NCBI RefSeq assembly: GCF_037893015.1
Contig: NC_133658.1
Span: 145,815,982 to 145,879,981 of the forward strand
Direction of reading: 5' to 3'
Length of the DNA: 64,000 nt
Source of the DNA: Macrotis lagotis
Taxonomy: Eukaryota > Chordata > Mammalia > Peramelemorphia > Peramelidae
A program made the translations under genes and the position numbers. This document shows positions 1 through 52,387 of the stretch, one piece after another. Position 1 is the stretch's first letter, and each line of letters begins with the position of its first letter. The notes beneath the pieces are model-generated. The model saw only the letters and a list, made by a program, of their open reading frames with translations, was not told the origin of the DNA and made no database searches.

Positions 1-590
1 ATTGCCACCACTCTGGTGCAGTCCATTTTTCATTCAGATATCAAATTGATCTTCCTAACTCCAGAGTTCAACCAGACAACTGATCTCCCATTCAGTGGCT
101 TCTTCTCACCAGCAGTTTCAAATAAAAAAACTTCTCTTTGATTTTTAAAGTCCTTCATACCCTGCCTCTTCCTTTCTGATCTTCCTACATTTCATTGTCC
201 CCTATTATTTTACAATCCACTGAGGCTGACTTCTTGATTTGCTACACCTCTAATAAGATACTCCATTTCCCCAGTCCAGGCATTTTCCCTGGCTGTCTGC
301 CATGCTTGGAATTCTTCCCCTCCTCACTTCTGCCTTCTGGCTTCCTTCTAGTTCCAACTAAAATCTCAGTCTACAAAAAACTGTCCCTAATCCTTTATCC
401 TAGTTCCTTACCTTCATTGATTATCTCAAACTTTTCTTGTCTACAACTTATTTACACATGACTCTTTGGACGTGCCTCTCCCCATTAGATGGTGAAATCT
501 TTGAGAGCAGTGCCTTTTTTTTTTTGTATCTTCAAAATTTACCTCTGTTCCTAACACATAGCAAGAATTAAATAAATGCTGTTGGTTACA
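1..590 (+). mobile_element. CR1/L3-type LINE, 3' end (sense)
   Basis: Opens with ATTGCCACCACTCTGGTGCA and passes through CATGCTTGGAATTCTTCCCC, CATTAGATGGTGAAATCTTTGA and AATTAAATAAATGCTGTTGG, the recognisable order of the 3' end of an old CR1-clade (L3-like) LINE. It extends left of the window. Family name is from memory. Confidence 0.7.
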
Positions 591-779
591 TTTACTTTGC
601 AGGAATTTTCTTTGACTCTTTTCATTTCTGGAATTGTGATCAAATTTGTTTTATCATCATTCCTGGAAGGAATACTCACCATTTAATTTATTCCTGACCT
701 TAGTGCTCTACCACATTCCCTTTTATAATTCCCCTTATTAATTCCTAGTTTTAATTCCTGGTAAAGACCTTGATTTACA

Positions 780-925
780 GGGCAGCTAGGTGACACAGTG
801 GATAAAGCATTGGCCCTGGAGTCAGGACGACCTGAGTTCAAATCCAATCTCAGACACTTAGTAATTGCCTAGCTGTGTGACCCTGGGCAAGTCACTTAAC
901 CCCATTGCCTTAAAAAGACCTTAAC
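780..925 (+). mobile_element. tRNA-derived marsupial SINE
   Basis: GGCAGCTAGGTGACACAGTGG head with the B-box-like GAGTTCAAATCC and tail CTGGGCAAGTCACTTAACCC. The first occurrence of the family that recurs through the window. Confidence 0.93.
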
Positions 926-946
926 TTAAAAAGATTATGGTCTCCC

Positions 947-1180
947 ATTGTATGGGGGTTATCTCTTAATTGTCCTGATCCATATTTGGCCACTGGATCC
1001 AGATGACTCTGAGAGAGAGACAGTAAGACTGGTAACTTTGCACAGCAATCTTTCACTTAAATACAATTCACTTGCATGTCATGGAATCACTTCTCTCATG
1101 TCATGGTCCTCTTCAAGCATGAAAGATAGAAAAGAAGAAAGAAGAAAAAGAAGAAAGAAGTCATTCCCTATTATAATGTA
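947..1180 (+). mobile_element. RTE-tailed SINE fragment
   Basis: Contains CATATTTGGCCACTGGATCC ... AATTCACTTGCATGTCATGG, the 3' part of a composite SINE (tRNA head plus RTE-like tail); a fuller copy is at 44225-44820. A purine-rich GAAA/GAAGAAA stretch follows. Confidence 0.75.
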
Positions 1181-1274
1181 GCATCTCCCAAGAACAGAAA
1201 TTGTCTTTCATTTTAGATTTAAATCCTCAACTCTTAAACAATATTTGGCACTTGCTAAGCATTTCATAAATGCT

Positions 1275-2460
1275 TTTTATGTGTGATTTTTTAAAATTTA
1301 ATTTTCATTTATTTTTTCAATTATATGTTGGCACAAATTTATAACATTCGTTTATTAAAATTCTAAGTTCCAAACTCTCTCCCTCCCACCCTCTTCCACC
1401 CCTCCTTGAGAAGACAAGCAATTTGGTATTGATTATACATGTGTAGTAGTCATGCAAAATATTTCCATATTAATTATGTTGCAAAAGTAAACATAGACCA
1501 AAAAAACCCTCCAAGAATAATAAAGCAAAATATTCTTCCATCTGTATCCATTCTTTTTCTGAAGGTAAAAAGCATTTTTCATAAGTCCTTTAGAATTTTC
1601 TTGAATCATTGTATTGCTAAGAATAGCTAAGTCATTCATATTTGATCATCATACAATATAGTTGCTACTGTGTACAGTGTTCTCCTGGTTCTGTTCATTT
1701 CATTTTTGCATCAATTCATATAAACCTTGCCAGATTTTTCTGAAAAATATCCTGCTCATCACTTCTTGTAGCACAATACTATGCCATCATATTCATATAC
1801 CACCACTTGTTTAGTAATTCTTCAGTTGACAAACATCCCCTCAATTTCCAATTGTCTGTCATCACAAAAAGAGCTGTTATAAATATTTTTGTACTTACAA
1901 GTCCTTTTCCTTTTTTGTTTTTTATTTCTTTAGGATACAGTGGTATTGCTGGGTCAAAGCACATGCAACAGTTTTATAGTCCTCTAGGCATAGTTTCAAA
2001 GTGCTTTCCAGACCAGTTGGATCAGTTCATTGACATACCAATAGTGCATTAGTGTCTCAATTTTTCCACATACCTTCCAACATTTGTAATTTTCCTTTTC
2101 TGTCATATTAGTCACTCTTGATAGGTGTGAGATATTACCTTAGAATTGTTTTAATTTACATTTCTCTAATCAATAGTTATCTAGAGCATTTTTTTATGTG
2201 ACCATAGATAGCTTTGATTTCTTCTTCTGAAAACTGTCTGTTCATATCCTTTGATCATTTATCATTTGGAGAATGAGGCATATTCTTATAAATTTGAATC
2301 AGTTCTCTATATATTTAAGAAATGAGGCCTTTATCAGAGAAACTTGCTGTAAAATTTTCCCCTAGTTTCCTGCTTCCCTTCTGAATCTTGACTGCATTAA
2401 TTTTGTTTATAAATGCTCATTCATTCATTCACTCATTCATTTGTTAGCTATTAATCATTT
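1275..2460 (-). mobile_element. Marsupial L1, 3' part, antisense
   Basis: The reverse complement contains the typical ORF2 end and 3' UTR order (TTTTCAGAAGAAGAAATCAAAG-like, GCACTAATGCACTATTG, TTTGACCCAGCAATACCAC-like and finally the 3' UTR). Many stops; dead copy. Confidence 0.85.
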
Positions 2461-2655
2461 GGGCAATACTGTCACAAAAGACTTGAAATTAAAAATCTGA
2501 GAAAATTGCTACTCGCTACCTGTGTGAACAAAAGCAACTGATTTCCTTCCCCCAGTTCCCCATTTCCTCTTTTGTATGAATCTTTGTGATGCTAATATTG
2601 TTTTTTTGAGTGAGGGGCTACCCTGAGCCCTGGGAAGATGGTGGAGAAAGAATTC

Positions 2656-2658
<3 letters not shown>

Positions 2659-2714
<56 letters not shown>
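2659..2714 (+). repeat. TG dinucleotide microsatellite
   Basis: About 25 TG units after TATA. Source of the His/Thr-repeat reading frames on the - strand. Confidence 0.97.
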
Positions 2715-2716
<2 letters not shown>

Positions 2717-3172
2717 GAGGGCACTTGAGGAGGAGTTCAGAAAGAGATATACGTACATACACAGAATGTGACACATTTACTGTGTCAGCATGGACGTCAT
2801 TTCAGCTCCCATAAGAGCTTTCCATTTTTCATCTCTAAATAGGACTAAAAATACTTGTGCTCTTATACTTCCTTATAGGGTTGTTATGAGGAAAGTGCTT
2901 CGCAAATCTGAAAGCATCATATAAATGTATTATTATTATTATAAATGTGAAGTCCTACGCTTTTGTTCCAAAAATAAGCTTGGCAGGATGACTGGGCACA
3001 GTTTCCATGGAAACAAGGTCTGGGTGTCTAAGTGGACTGCATGCGCAATATGAAGGAACAATGTAACATGGCTGTTCCCAAAGCTAAAGATGACTGAGAC
3101 CTGATGAATGATACAGAATTCTATTACCAGAACCCTTGTGGATAGAATATATACTCCCTGAGGCACAGGAGG

Positions 3173-3375
3173 TTGGAAATAAACATTTATAGAGCACCTA
3201 CTCTGTACCAGCAATGTGCTATGTCCTTTTCACGAATATTTCCTTTGATCCTCATAACAACTTGGTCAGGTAGAAACTTTTATTATCCTCATTTTACCAC
3301 TGAGGAAACTGAGGCAACAGATGCTAAGAGTCATGTAACTAAGAAGCATCTGGGACCAGATTTGAATTTGTCCAT
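3173..3375 (-). mobile_element. MIR/THER1-like CORE-SINE
   Basis: GAGCACCTACTCTGTACCAG ... TTGATCCTCATAACAACTTG ... TTTTACCACTGAGGAAACTG, the antisense form of a mammal-wide interspersed repeat. Confidence 0.8.
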
Positions 3376-3689
3376 AAGATAAGGGTATTGTATTATATTA
3401 TCTTTAAAATGCCCTTCAGTTCTAAATTTATGCTCAAATCAATAAATCAGACAATAACCCCTCTAATATGCAAAGTACAATAGGAGAAATTAATCAACAT
3501 CTATTAAGGACTCACTATGTCCCAAGCACTACACTATAAATACTGGAGATACAATAAAAGACAAAATACAGTTCTATCCTCAGGGAACTTTGCTAGAATC
3601 TAATAGGGAGATAAATATATCAAAACAAGCTAGCTATAAATAAAAAAAATTGACAAAGGGAATGTGCTAAAATAAAGTGTATAATGTAT

Positions 3690-4850
3690 AATCTTTGTAA
3701 TATATTGTAGTATTTTTTTTGGTTTTGTAATTTTTTAGCTAGCATTTTTTTGGTGATTTTTTTGCATCCATATTCAATAATGAAATTGTTCTATAATTTT
3801 CATTGTTTTACTCTTCCTGGTTTAGTTATTAACAGCATATTTGTTTCATAAAAGAAAGGATCCCTTCTTTATTATCCCAAATAACTTATTTAACATTGGA
3901 ATTTGTTGATCTTTAAGTGTTTGATGGAATTCACTTGTAAATACATCCATTTCTGATATTTTTTTTATTTTAGGAATAGATCATTTATGGCCTGTTCAAT
4001 TTCTTTTTCTAAAATAGATCTACTTAGATATTCTATTTCCTCTTCTGCTAATCTAGACAATTTATATTTTTGTAAATATTCTTCCATTTCATCTTGTCAC
4101 ATTTTTGGCATATGATTGATTTAAAATAATTCCTTATAACTTTTTAAATTTCATCTTTGTTAGTGGTATAGTCACCCTTTTAATTTTAATACTAGTGATT
4201 TGATTTTCTTTCTCTGTTTTTAAATCAAATTTATCAGGGATTTATCTATTTCATTGGGTTCTTTTCTTTCAGAAAAACCAGTTCCTATTTTATCTGTTAT
4301 TTCAATTATTTTCTTACTTTCAATTTATGAGGTCCTCCACTATTTTAGTATTATCTATTTCTAATTCATTTACCTTTTCTTTTTAAAAACATAAATGTAT
4401 ATTTATCCATTTATAAATATACATTAAAATATAAGTAAATAAAAATACCTTAGCATTTTGTATTTGGTGAATGTGGATTTATTATTGAAATTGCTTTATT
4501 GTCTGATACCTTTATATCAAAATGTAGTTATCCTTTTTAACTATTTTAATTAAGTCTATTTTAGCTTTAGCTTTATTTAAATCATGATTTCTTCCTCTGC
4601 TTTTGCAGGGTTTGTCTTTTCCTTAAGCTGAAGCATAATAAATTCTACTTCAGCCCTTTATTTTAACTGGGTGTATCTCTTATTTCTAAATGTTTCTTGT
4701 AAACAGCATATTGTCAGATTCTGATTTTTAATCCATTCTGCTATTAAATCCATTCTGTTTCATGAGTGAGATAATTTTTCATATTCAAATTTATAATTAC
4801 TATTAGTAAATTTCTCTCCATCTTATTTTTACTCATTGTTGTCCTTTTCA
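3690..4850 (-). mobile_element. Probable antisense L1 ORF2 remnant
   Basis: AT-rich, with phrases typical of antisense L1 reverse-transcriptase region (TTTCAGAAAAACCAGTTCCT, TAATTCATTTACCTTTTC). Heavily decayed; edges uncertain. Confidence 0.5.
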
Positions 4851-5439
4851 GTCTTTTTACCTAATCCTTTCCCACTCCCTAATTCTACCCACTCCCTATG
4901 AGTACTCCCTTAACCTCTCCCCTCTACTCTCCTGAATCTTAAATCTATTCACCATTGTAAAAGCCACTCTCCTGCCCTGTCCCTCAGTCCTCCCACTAAT
5001 CTATCCTTCCTTTGTTCCTTTTTTCTTCCTTCTTTCTCTCCTTCCTTTCTCCTTATAGGGAATTATACCTTTTCCTGCAATTGCTCAAGGATTACCGACC
5101 TTGAAAGCTATCTTGGGGTTTATGAGTTAGACTTCTTTTCTAAGGACCATGCCTTAAACCTAAATCGCTCTAGTTATCATTGATTGGCCAACAATAGTTT
5201 CCATCCATTGTTTAGGCTCTTGATGGCTTAACCATGAGTGCCAATACCAGCTGTTTCTGTTTTGGCCAGAAACTCTGAGGGTTTTTCCCTACCAGGTTGA
5301 TTTTTTTTTTCTTTTTCCTTTTTTTTGACTAGGTAAAAGAAGCCATTTTTTTTGCCTCATCTCTTACCTAGCCTTAATCACTGAATGGATGTTGACTCAG
5401 ATAAACTGAGGCCCTGGGAAATATTTTAAAAAAGCCAGT

Positions 5440-5640
5440 CTCCCACCACATCCAGAGTCATTTTCATTTTTTCGTGATCTAGATCTTACCACTAGACCCA
5501 GGTGGCTTTGGAGGAGAAAATGAGGCAGGTGAGTTTGCACAGCCCTGTCTTACTTAAATCCAATTCACTGTAAATTCTGACATGATCTGCCCTGTCATTG
5601 TCCTCTTTGAGAACTAAAGACAAACAACAGCTCTCTACAA
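5440..5640 (+). mobile_element. RTE-tailed SINE fragment
   Basis: CTAGACCCAGGTGGCTTTGG ... AATCCAATTCACTGTAAATT ... GAGAACTAAAGACAAACAAC matches the tail of the copies at 947 and 44225. Confidence 0.75.
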
Positions 5641-5819
5641 GTTCAAAAGACTTCTACACCTTCCAGTTATACACTATTTCCTCTTCAACACAGATTTGAG
5701 AAGAGTAAGGTTCCAAAGTTACCAGTCCTCCACCCCCACCTGCTTCCTCCTATGTAAGTTCTTTTCATGCACCATTTCTTTAGGCTTCCTATAGAAGATA
5801 AGGATGTTTCTTGGCTTAG

Positions 5820-6960
5820 CAAACCAAGAACTCTAGTAGAGATGAAGAGGCAGAGTGTTCCAGACATGAGGAACAACCAGAGAAAATGCCGAGACCTGAG
5901 ATGGAGAATCTTGTTTTTGAAAGAGCCAGGATGGAAAACAAAACAAAACAAAACAAACAAAAAAAAAACCAAGCAAAAAAAAAAGACACAGCTGAAAGAG
6001 CCAGGATGACCATTGTCAGTGGATTGAAGAATACATATCAGGCAGGTGTAAGAAGACTGGAAAAGTAGAAGGGGACTAGATTCTGAAAGCCTTTGATTGC
6101 CAAACAGAATATATTGTATTTAATTCTGGAGGTGACAGGTAACCATTGTAGTCTATTGAATGGTGGTGGGCTGATATGATCAAATTGAGCTTTAGGAAAA
6201 TCCTTTTAGTGGCTAAATGAAGACTGGATTTGGAGTAGGGAAGAGTTGAAGCAGGTGACCCACTAACAGGTTATTACCATAGTCCAGATGTGAAGTGATG
6301 AGAGCAGCATCGGAGGCGAGAAGGAAGCAAAATCAAGAGTTGCAAAGGTGAAACTGGCAGGCTTTGGCATCAGGTTAGATATGGGGAGTGAGAGATAGTG
6401 AGGAGATCAGGATGTTGCCTAGGTTGGGAGCCTGAGGCTCTAAGAGAATGGTGCTCCCCTGGACTGGGAAGGTAGATTTGGGGAGAAAGATAATGGTTCA
6501 ATTTTGGGCATATTGTCTTTAAGATATTTATTGGACATAATAGTTTGAATTGTCTGAGAGACAGTTGGAGATGTGTTATTGGAGATCAGCAGAGTTTGGG
6601 GCAGGATAGCTGGATCTGGGAAACATAAGAATAGAGATGGTAATTCAATCCATAGGAATATGATGAGACCACTATGTATAATATAGAGAAAGAAAAGAAC
6701 TCAGGATAGAATCCTGAGTGACACCTGTCATTTAGAAGGCATAATCAGGTGGAGGATTCAGAACAGATCAGAATGATCTAATAGGTGGGAGGAGACCCAA
6801 GAGAGAGTGATGTCCCAAGAACTTAGAAAGGAGAAAGTAGCAGGGAAGAGAAAGTAATTAGTAGTGTACAAGACTGTGGAAAGGTAGAGGGGATTGAGAA
6901 TTTGCCTACTGAAAGATAATTGATCATAGGTGAGGTTTTTCCCCTTCAATATTTCCTTGA
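5820..6960 (-). mobile_element. CR1/L3-type LINE reverse-transcriptase region, antisense
   Basis: The reverse complement reads as decayed CR1-clade reverse transcriptase, including a segment like GLNYHLYSYVSQIQ (family YHLYADDTQIY). Plus-strand landmarks are GGAGGTGACAGGTAACCATT and TTATTACCATAGTCCAGATG. Stops and frame breaks throughout; edges approximate. Confidence 0.7.
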
Positions 6961-7275
6961 ACTATGTTGCTTCCTACAATTCCTATTTGTATTCTCTTTA
7001 TTATCTTACAACCACTTAGTTTACCTTCCAGAAAGAAAACTACTTGAGGACTAGACTGTGCTATTATTGTGACCCCTAACATCTTGTATTCATAAAATTA
7101 ATAACTTTCATTTGTATATTTGTTTGAAATCCACAAAATATTAAAATCCTTAATATTAATATATTATTATATTCCATTGGATTTTGAACTGCTTGAGACC
7201 CAGCACTTTTTTCTTTCTGTATCTCTAGTACTATTCAGCCCAGTGTCAGGAATGTAGTGGGTGCTTGATGAGTGC

Positions 7276-7765
7276 TTATGCACAGCTTTGCTGGATCAAA
7301 GAATATGGAGTTTTATAATCCTTTGGACATCCTTCCAAATTGCTTTCCAGAATGGTTGGATCAATTAACAACTCCACCAACTGTACATTAGTGTCCCAGT
7401 TTTCCCTGTCCCTTCCAACATTGATCATTTTTGATTCAGGCAAATTCTGAAATGTCATCCACATCCAGAGAAAAAACTAGAGTCTGAATGCAGAAAAAGC
7501 ATACTATTTTCATTTTTTAAAGCTTGTTTTTTTTCCTTTTTCATGTTTCTTCCCTTTTTTTCACAACATGACTAAAATGGAAATATGTTAAACATGATTA
7601 TACATGGATAACCTATATCATATTACCTGCTGTCATGGGAGGGGGAGAGAAGGAAGGATGGAAGAAAGATGTGGAACTCAAAAGCTCCTTAAAAAGAAAG
7701 ATGAATATTGAAAACTATTGCATCTACTTGGAAAACTAAAATAAAAAAATAAAAAAAGTGGGCTA
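7276..7765 (+). mobile_element. L1 3' end with inverted 5' segment
   Basis: 7276-7440 is antisense L1 (GCTGGATCAAAGAATATGGA ... AATTGCTTTCCAGAATGGTT); 7441-7765 is sense L1 3' UTR (CCACATCCAGAGAAAAAACT ... CATGATTATACATGGATAAC ... AAAATAAAAAAATAAAAAAA) ending in an A-rich tail. Confidence 0.8.
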
Positions 7766-8308
7766 ATATTAGCACTGCCTTTCTAGGGTTGTCATGAGGA
7801 TACATGAATTGAAAAATGTCAGGATTCAAGCATCAGGTCTCTCTTTTTAGACACCCTGCTTTTCAGGGCTAAGACCCAGAAAACAAACTGTGACCTAGTT
7901 TGGCATAACAACATTCCTTTGCCGTCCAGAGGAACTTTGCCGTGACCAAATTACAGAACTGATGCTCCCTAAGCTCAGACAAGTGCCAGTAGGTCCTACG
8001 TGAAGTCTGTGATGAAAGGACTTTTTATCAGTAGTCAACCTTGCCTCCCTGTTGTTGTTGTACGTCCTCACCACTGTTGTTCCATTACACTGGTTTTTTA
8101 ATGTAGCCACAAATACATAAATCAAGGTTTGGCCCCACTGGCTTAGGTCTCCTACTAGAGGCTGCCCCTCCGCATATGTCTAATCTTTCTTCCCGGTGGA
8201 GCAAAGTCGGTTGTTTTTGTTGGTTTTTAGCCTGGGAGAGTTCTTTTGGAGTCATCAGTGGTTGCAAAACTTCCGTGGTTCTGGTCATTTGTTGTGAGGT
8301 CAGAAGGG
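7766..8308. other. Upstream flank without recognised elements
   Basis: Moderate GC sequence between the inverted L1 and the promoter region. No SINE, LINE or coding exon recognised; it could hold distal promoter elements. Confidence 0.5.
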
Positions 8309-8316
8309 TCACGTGC
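8309..8316 (+). promoter_or_regulatory. Candidate CLEAR / E-box element
   Basis: GGTCACGTGC contains the palindromic E-box CACGTG (8310-8315) in a context close to the CLEAR consensus GTCACGTGAC bound by TFEB/TFE3 at lysosomal genes. It lies about 1.1 kb upstream of the first in-frame ATG, at the edge of the GC-rich region. The family role of HGSNAT makes it plausible; binding is inference. Confidence 0.35.
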
Positions 8317-8336
8317 ACTGTAGCTGTGAGGATGGT

Positions 8337-8562
8337 GGGCCCGGCTCCGTGGGCCCAGCTCCGGTGGGCCCGGCTCCTCCGTGGGCCCGGCTCCTCCGTG
8401 GGCCCGGCTCCTCCGTGGGCCCGGCTCCTCTGTGGGCCCGGCTCCTCTGTGGGCCCGGCTCCTCTGGCGAGGCTGGTTCTGGCGGCCCGGCTCCGTGGGC
8501 CCGGCTCCTCGGTGGGCCCGGCTCCGGTGGGCCCGGCTCCTCCGTGGGCCCGGCTCTGGTGT
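8337..8562 (+). repeat. GC-rich 17-bp minisatellite
   Basis: Tandem units of GGGCCCGGCTCCTCCGT with shorter variants (GGGCCCGGCTCCGGT) repeat about 13 times. All frames are open over the array, giving spurious Pro/Arg/Gly reading frames. Confidence 0.95.
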
Positions 8563-8915
8563 GTCCTGTCCAGGACTGGAGGCTGCCTATCTCAGGAAGG
8601 ACGCGAAGGAGAGGGCGGCCCGGGGCCGGCCGAGGCCCGTGGGAGGAGCCCAGGGTGGCCCGGCCCGTCACCCAACGGGCTGTCCAGGGGAAGAGGGGCG
8701 GTTTCTGCGCCCTGGGGCCCGGAAGGCACCGGACACGGACCGCGGCCTGGAGGTTCTGAGGTTCTAACTTGGGTTCTTCCCCAGGAAAAACCGCGGGAGC
8801 GTGGGGAGCCCGGCCCGGCTGTGCGCGGGGGCAGCGCGTTCCGGCCCGGCCCGCTGGGCCCCCGGGCTGCCCCGCGCACGGGCACAGCCAAGGCGCGAGT
8901 CTGTGTAGACAGCGC

Positions 8916-9352
8916 ACACACGCGCGCGCACACACACACAGACACACGCTTACACACAGACACAGACACAGACACACACACACAGACACACACACACACT
9001 CACAGACACACGCTTACACACAGACACAGACACACACTTACACACAGACACAGACACACACACACTCACAGACACACACACACACTCACAGACACAGACA
9101 CATAGACACACACTTACACACAGACACAGACACACACACTCACAGACACAGACACATAGACACACACTTACACACAGACACAGACACACACACACACAGA
9201 CACAGACACACACACACACACACACACAGACACAGACACACACACTCACAGACACACACTTACACACACACACTCACAGACACAGACACATAGACACACA
9301 CACACACAGACACAGACACACACACACAGGCGTGCGCGCGCACACAGTCACA
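8916..9352 (+). repeat. Compound CA / CACAGA microsatellite
   Basis: About 435 bp of CACACA, CACAGACACAGA and CACTTACACACAGACACAGA blocks in several higher-order repeats, directly upstream of exon 1. Threonine/histidine-rich or valine/cysteine-rich reading frames over it are artefacts. Confidence 0.97.
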
Positions 9353-9388
9353 CAGGCGCGCGCCTCTGCCCGCAGGCCCCGCCCCCGG

Positions 9389-9410
9389 CCCCCCCCCCCC
9401 CCCCCCCCCC
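9389..9410 (+). repeat. 22-base C homopolymer
   Basis: A run of 22 C between GGCCCCGCCCCCGG and GAGCGCGGTGACTCATGG. The - strand is poly-G and could fold as a G-quadruplex. Its length is prone to sequencing error. Confidence 0.9.
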
Positions 9411-9424
9411 GAGCGCGGTGACTC

Positions 9425-9676
9425 ATGGCGGAGGCGGAGGCGGCGGGGCGCGGGGCGGCGGGGGGGCCGCGGGGCGGGCGGCGCGGCGGAGGCGGCGGAG
9501 AGCGGGCGTGCGCAGAGCGGGCTGGGCCGGCGGCGGGAGCGGAGGGAGCCGGAGCAGCGGCAGCGGCCGGAGCGGAGGGAGCGGCAGCGGCAGCGGCGGC
9601 AGCGGCAGCAGCAGCAGCAGCAGCGGCGGCAGCGGCGGGAGCGGCGGCCGCGGCGCGGGACCAGGCGGAGCGGGCC
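9425..9676 (+). CDS. HGSNAT: Possible in-frame N-terminal extension of HGSNAT (polyalanine)
   Basis: An ATG at 9425 is in frame with the ATG at 9677 and no stop lies between, adding 84 residues (MAEAEAAGRG..., ending AERAM). It is almost all Ala, Gly, Arg and Glu, with an uninterrupted run of 19 alanines coded by GCA/GCG repeats. Human HGSNAT also has an upstream in-frame ATG 28 codons earlier whose extension ends AERAAG before the second Met, so the AERA match suggests the reading frame is shared. Whether this part is translated cannot be told here; it may be 5' UTR. Confidence 0.45.
9550..9655 (+). repeat. GCA/GCG trinucleotide repeat (alanine codons)
   Basis: GCAGCGGCAGC-type triplets, including five GCA in a row, read as alanine in the frame of the HGSNAT extension. 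Trinucleotide tract of the type that expands in other genes. Confidence 0.9.
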
Positions 9677-50722
<41,046 letters not shown>

Positions 50723-51007
50723 TGATCGTTTCTATACATTTCATTAGACTGATTGTAGAGGGGCCCAGGAAGATCAGTGGAGCAAATAGACTGCCATCTG
50801 TAGTAGTGAGAGAAGTGGCTGGGCTTTGGAATGTCTGGGTTATGGGAATATGGAATCCTCTTTTAATGTGCGCAAAGCTATTGTAAACTGCTTTAATCCC
50901 TTACCTTGCTCATCAGAACCCCTTCTTCTGTAGCTTTGTAAATCATGTGTTTGTAGTGTAACTGACCATGGGGGTTACCCCCTTATTCTGTGTAAATAGA
51001 TGTATTT

Positions 51008-51140
51008 AGGGGCAGCTGGGTAGCTCAGTGGATAAAGCATCAGCTTTAGGAGGATTTGAGTTCAAATCCAGTCTCAGATGTTTACCAGCTGTGTGACCCT
51101 GGGCAAGTCACTTAACCCCGATTGCCTCCAAAAAAAAAAT
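51008..51140 (+). mobile_element. tRNA-derived SINE in the HGSNAT 3' UTR
   Basis: GGGGCAGCTGGGTAGCTCAG ... GGGCAAGTCACTTAACCCCG ... with a short A tail. AAATAGATGT lies on both sides (a few bases off the left edge), a likely duplicated target. Confidence 0.93.
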
Positions 51141-51671
51141 AGATGTCTGATGCTTTAGTTCCATTCTGATGAGATCTCCTTGAAAAGGGAATTTTTGCGG
51201 GCCTTTTGGTTTGAAGTTTGATAAAAAGAATTGAAGACCTGATTCTTATTTATCTCATGTTCCTATAAAATTACTGTTTTAGAGCTTATATCCCCCGCTT
51301 CTGAAGAGCAGCCTTACTTCTCTAGTGAATTGTAAAGGTTATTGAGTGTGTTTATGTGCTGATGTACTCTGCTGTATTTAAAAACCTCAGCTTTTCTGCT
51401 AAGTGTGATTCCTGCTAAGTGAGTTCCAAGAAAGCCTACCTTTCTAAGTGCCCTTTCCAGATCTGCCAGGCGCTTGTGATGTGACACATTTCTATTTCCT
51501 GATGCTTCTTGAAAAAAATGCCTTTCTGTCAAGACTTTTTGTTATTCCTATTTTATTTTTAAAAGATACTATGTATTGAACTTCTTTTCTTGCCAGTATT
51601 CTGTAGCTATCTAGAGTTTATGGTTTTCTGAAATTCTCAGTAAAAGTGTATTTTATTATGGAAAAATTCCA

Positions 51672-51677
51672 ATTAAA
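51672..51677 (+). terminator. HGSNAT: Candidate polyadenylation signal ATTAAA of HGSNAT
   Basis: ATTAAA in AATTCCAATTAAAATGTTTG, about 950 bp after the stop, followed by a GT-rich stretch (CATTTGTCAG...TCATTGTATAAG). No AATAAA was seen between the stop and here. Confidence 0.5.
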
Positions 51678-51939
51678 ATGTTTGAGCAGCATTTGTCAGA
51701 CTATCATTGTATAAGCGTCCTCCCATTATTACACCTTCACAGTGGAAATCTGTTCCTGCCCACTGTCACCAAGTTGACAAGAAAATGTTTCTCTATAATG
51801 GAATTGGGAAAACCTAAAATAAGAATAAGCAGCTTTCTTTTGCTTCATTAGCATGGGTGGTTGGGGAAGTTGGGAGTTCATCAGTGTGTGTGCCATCCAC
51901 ACCTCTTCCCCTGTGAATCTTATTTCCATTTTCTTTTCA

Positions 51940-52160
51940 CTGGAAGTGTTTTATTGGTACTCCCCCCCCTTTTTTTACATCTCTATTACTTATGAAGGAA
52001 TCCTGACAACCAGTAGGCTTTTCCTGTAATAAGCAAAGCCAAGCAAAACAAATTCAACACGTTGGCCATATCTGCAAATGTATGTGCTTTATATCTAGAG
52101 ACCACCACTTCTCTCCTTAGAGGTATCTTTCATTATCATTCTTTAAAAAACAAAGTTTAT
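51940..52160 (-). mobile_element. Antisense L1 3' end fragment
   Basis: AAGCCAAGCAAAACAAATTC AACACGTTGGCCATATCTGC is the antisense L1 3' UTR phrase also seen at 32645 and 37050. Confidence 0.7.
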
Positions 52161-52387
52161 CCTTCCAAAGAAGCTGAAGTCTTCCTCTTTTTTTTAGTAT
52201 CTTGGTGATACCTCTGTGGCCGATTCAAGCCATCCATCTATTATTTCATTCCTACCCCTTGACTTGGATCAACTCCTTTTTCAGTCCTATATCTTCACCA
52301 CTCCTTGCACCTGATGCCCTTAGAAGCTTGCCACAAGCTGTTCACACCACCACCATTCTGCTTTCTGCTGTTGTTTGGTCTGTCATT

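Larger units (their letters stand above)
50723..51695 (+). other. HGSNAT: HGSNAT 3' UTR
   Basis: Non-coding sequence after the stop up to a likely cleavage site shortly after the ATTAAA at 51672. A SINE is embedded at 51008-51140. The 3' end is inferred; no transcript is available. Confidence 0.6.

Noticed and set aside
2592..2774. Histidine/threonine-rich small proteins on the - strand
   Set aside because: They are translations of the TG microsatellite.
8176..9105. 309-codon open frame on the + strand
   Set aside because: It runs over the 17-bp GC minisatellite and the CA microsatellite; the protein is low-complexity repeat with no domain.
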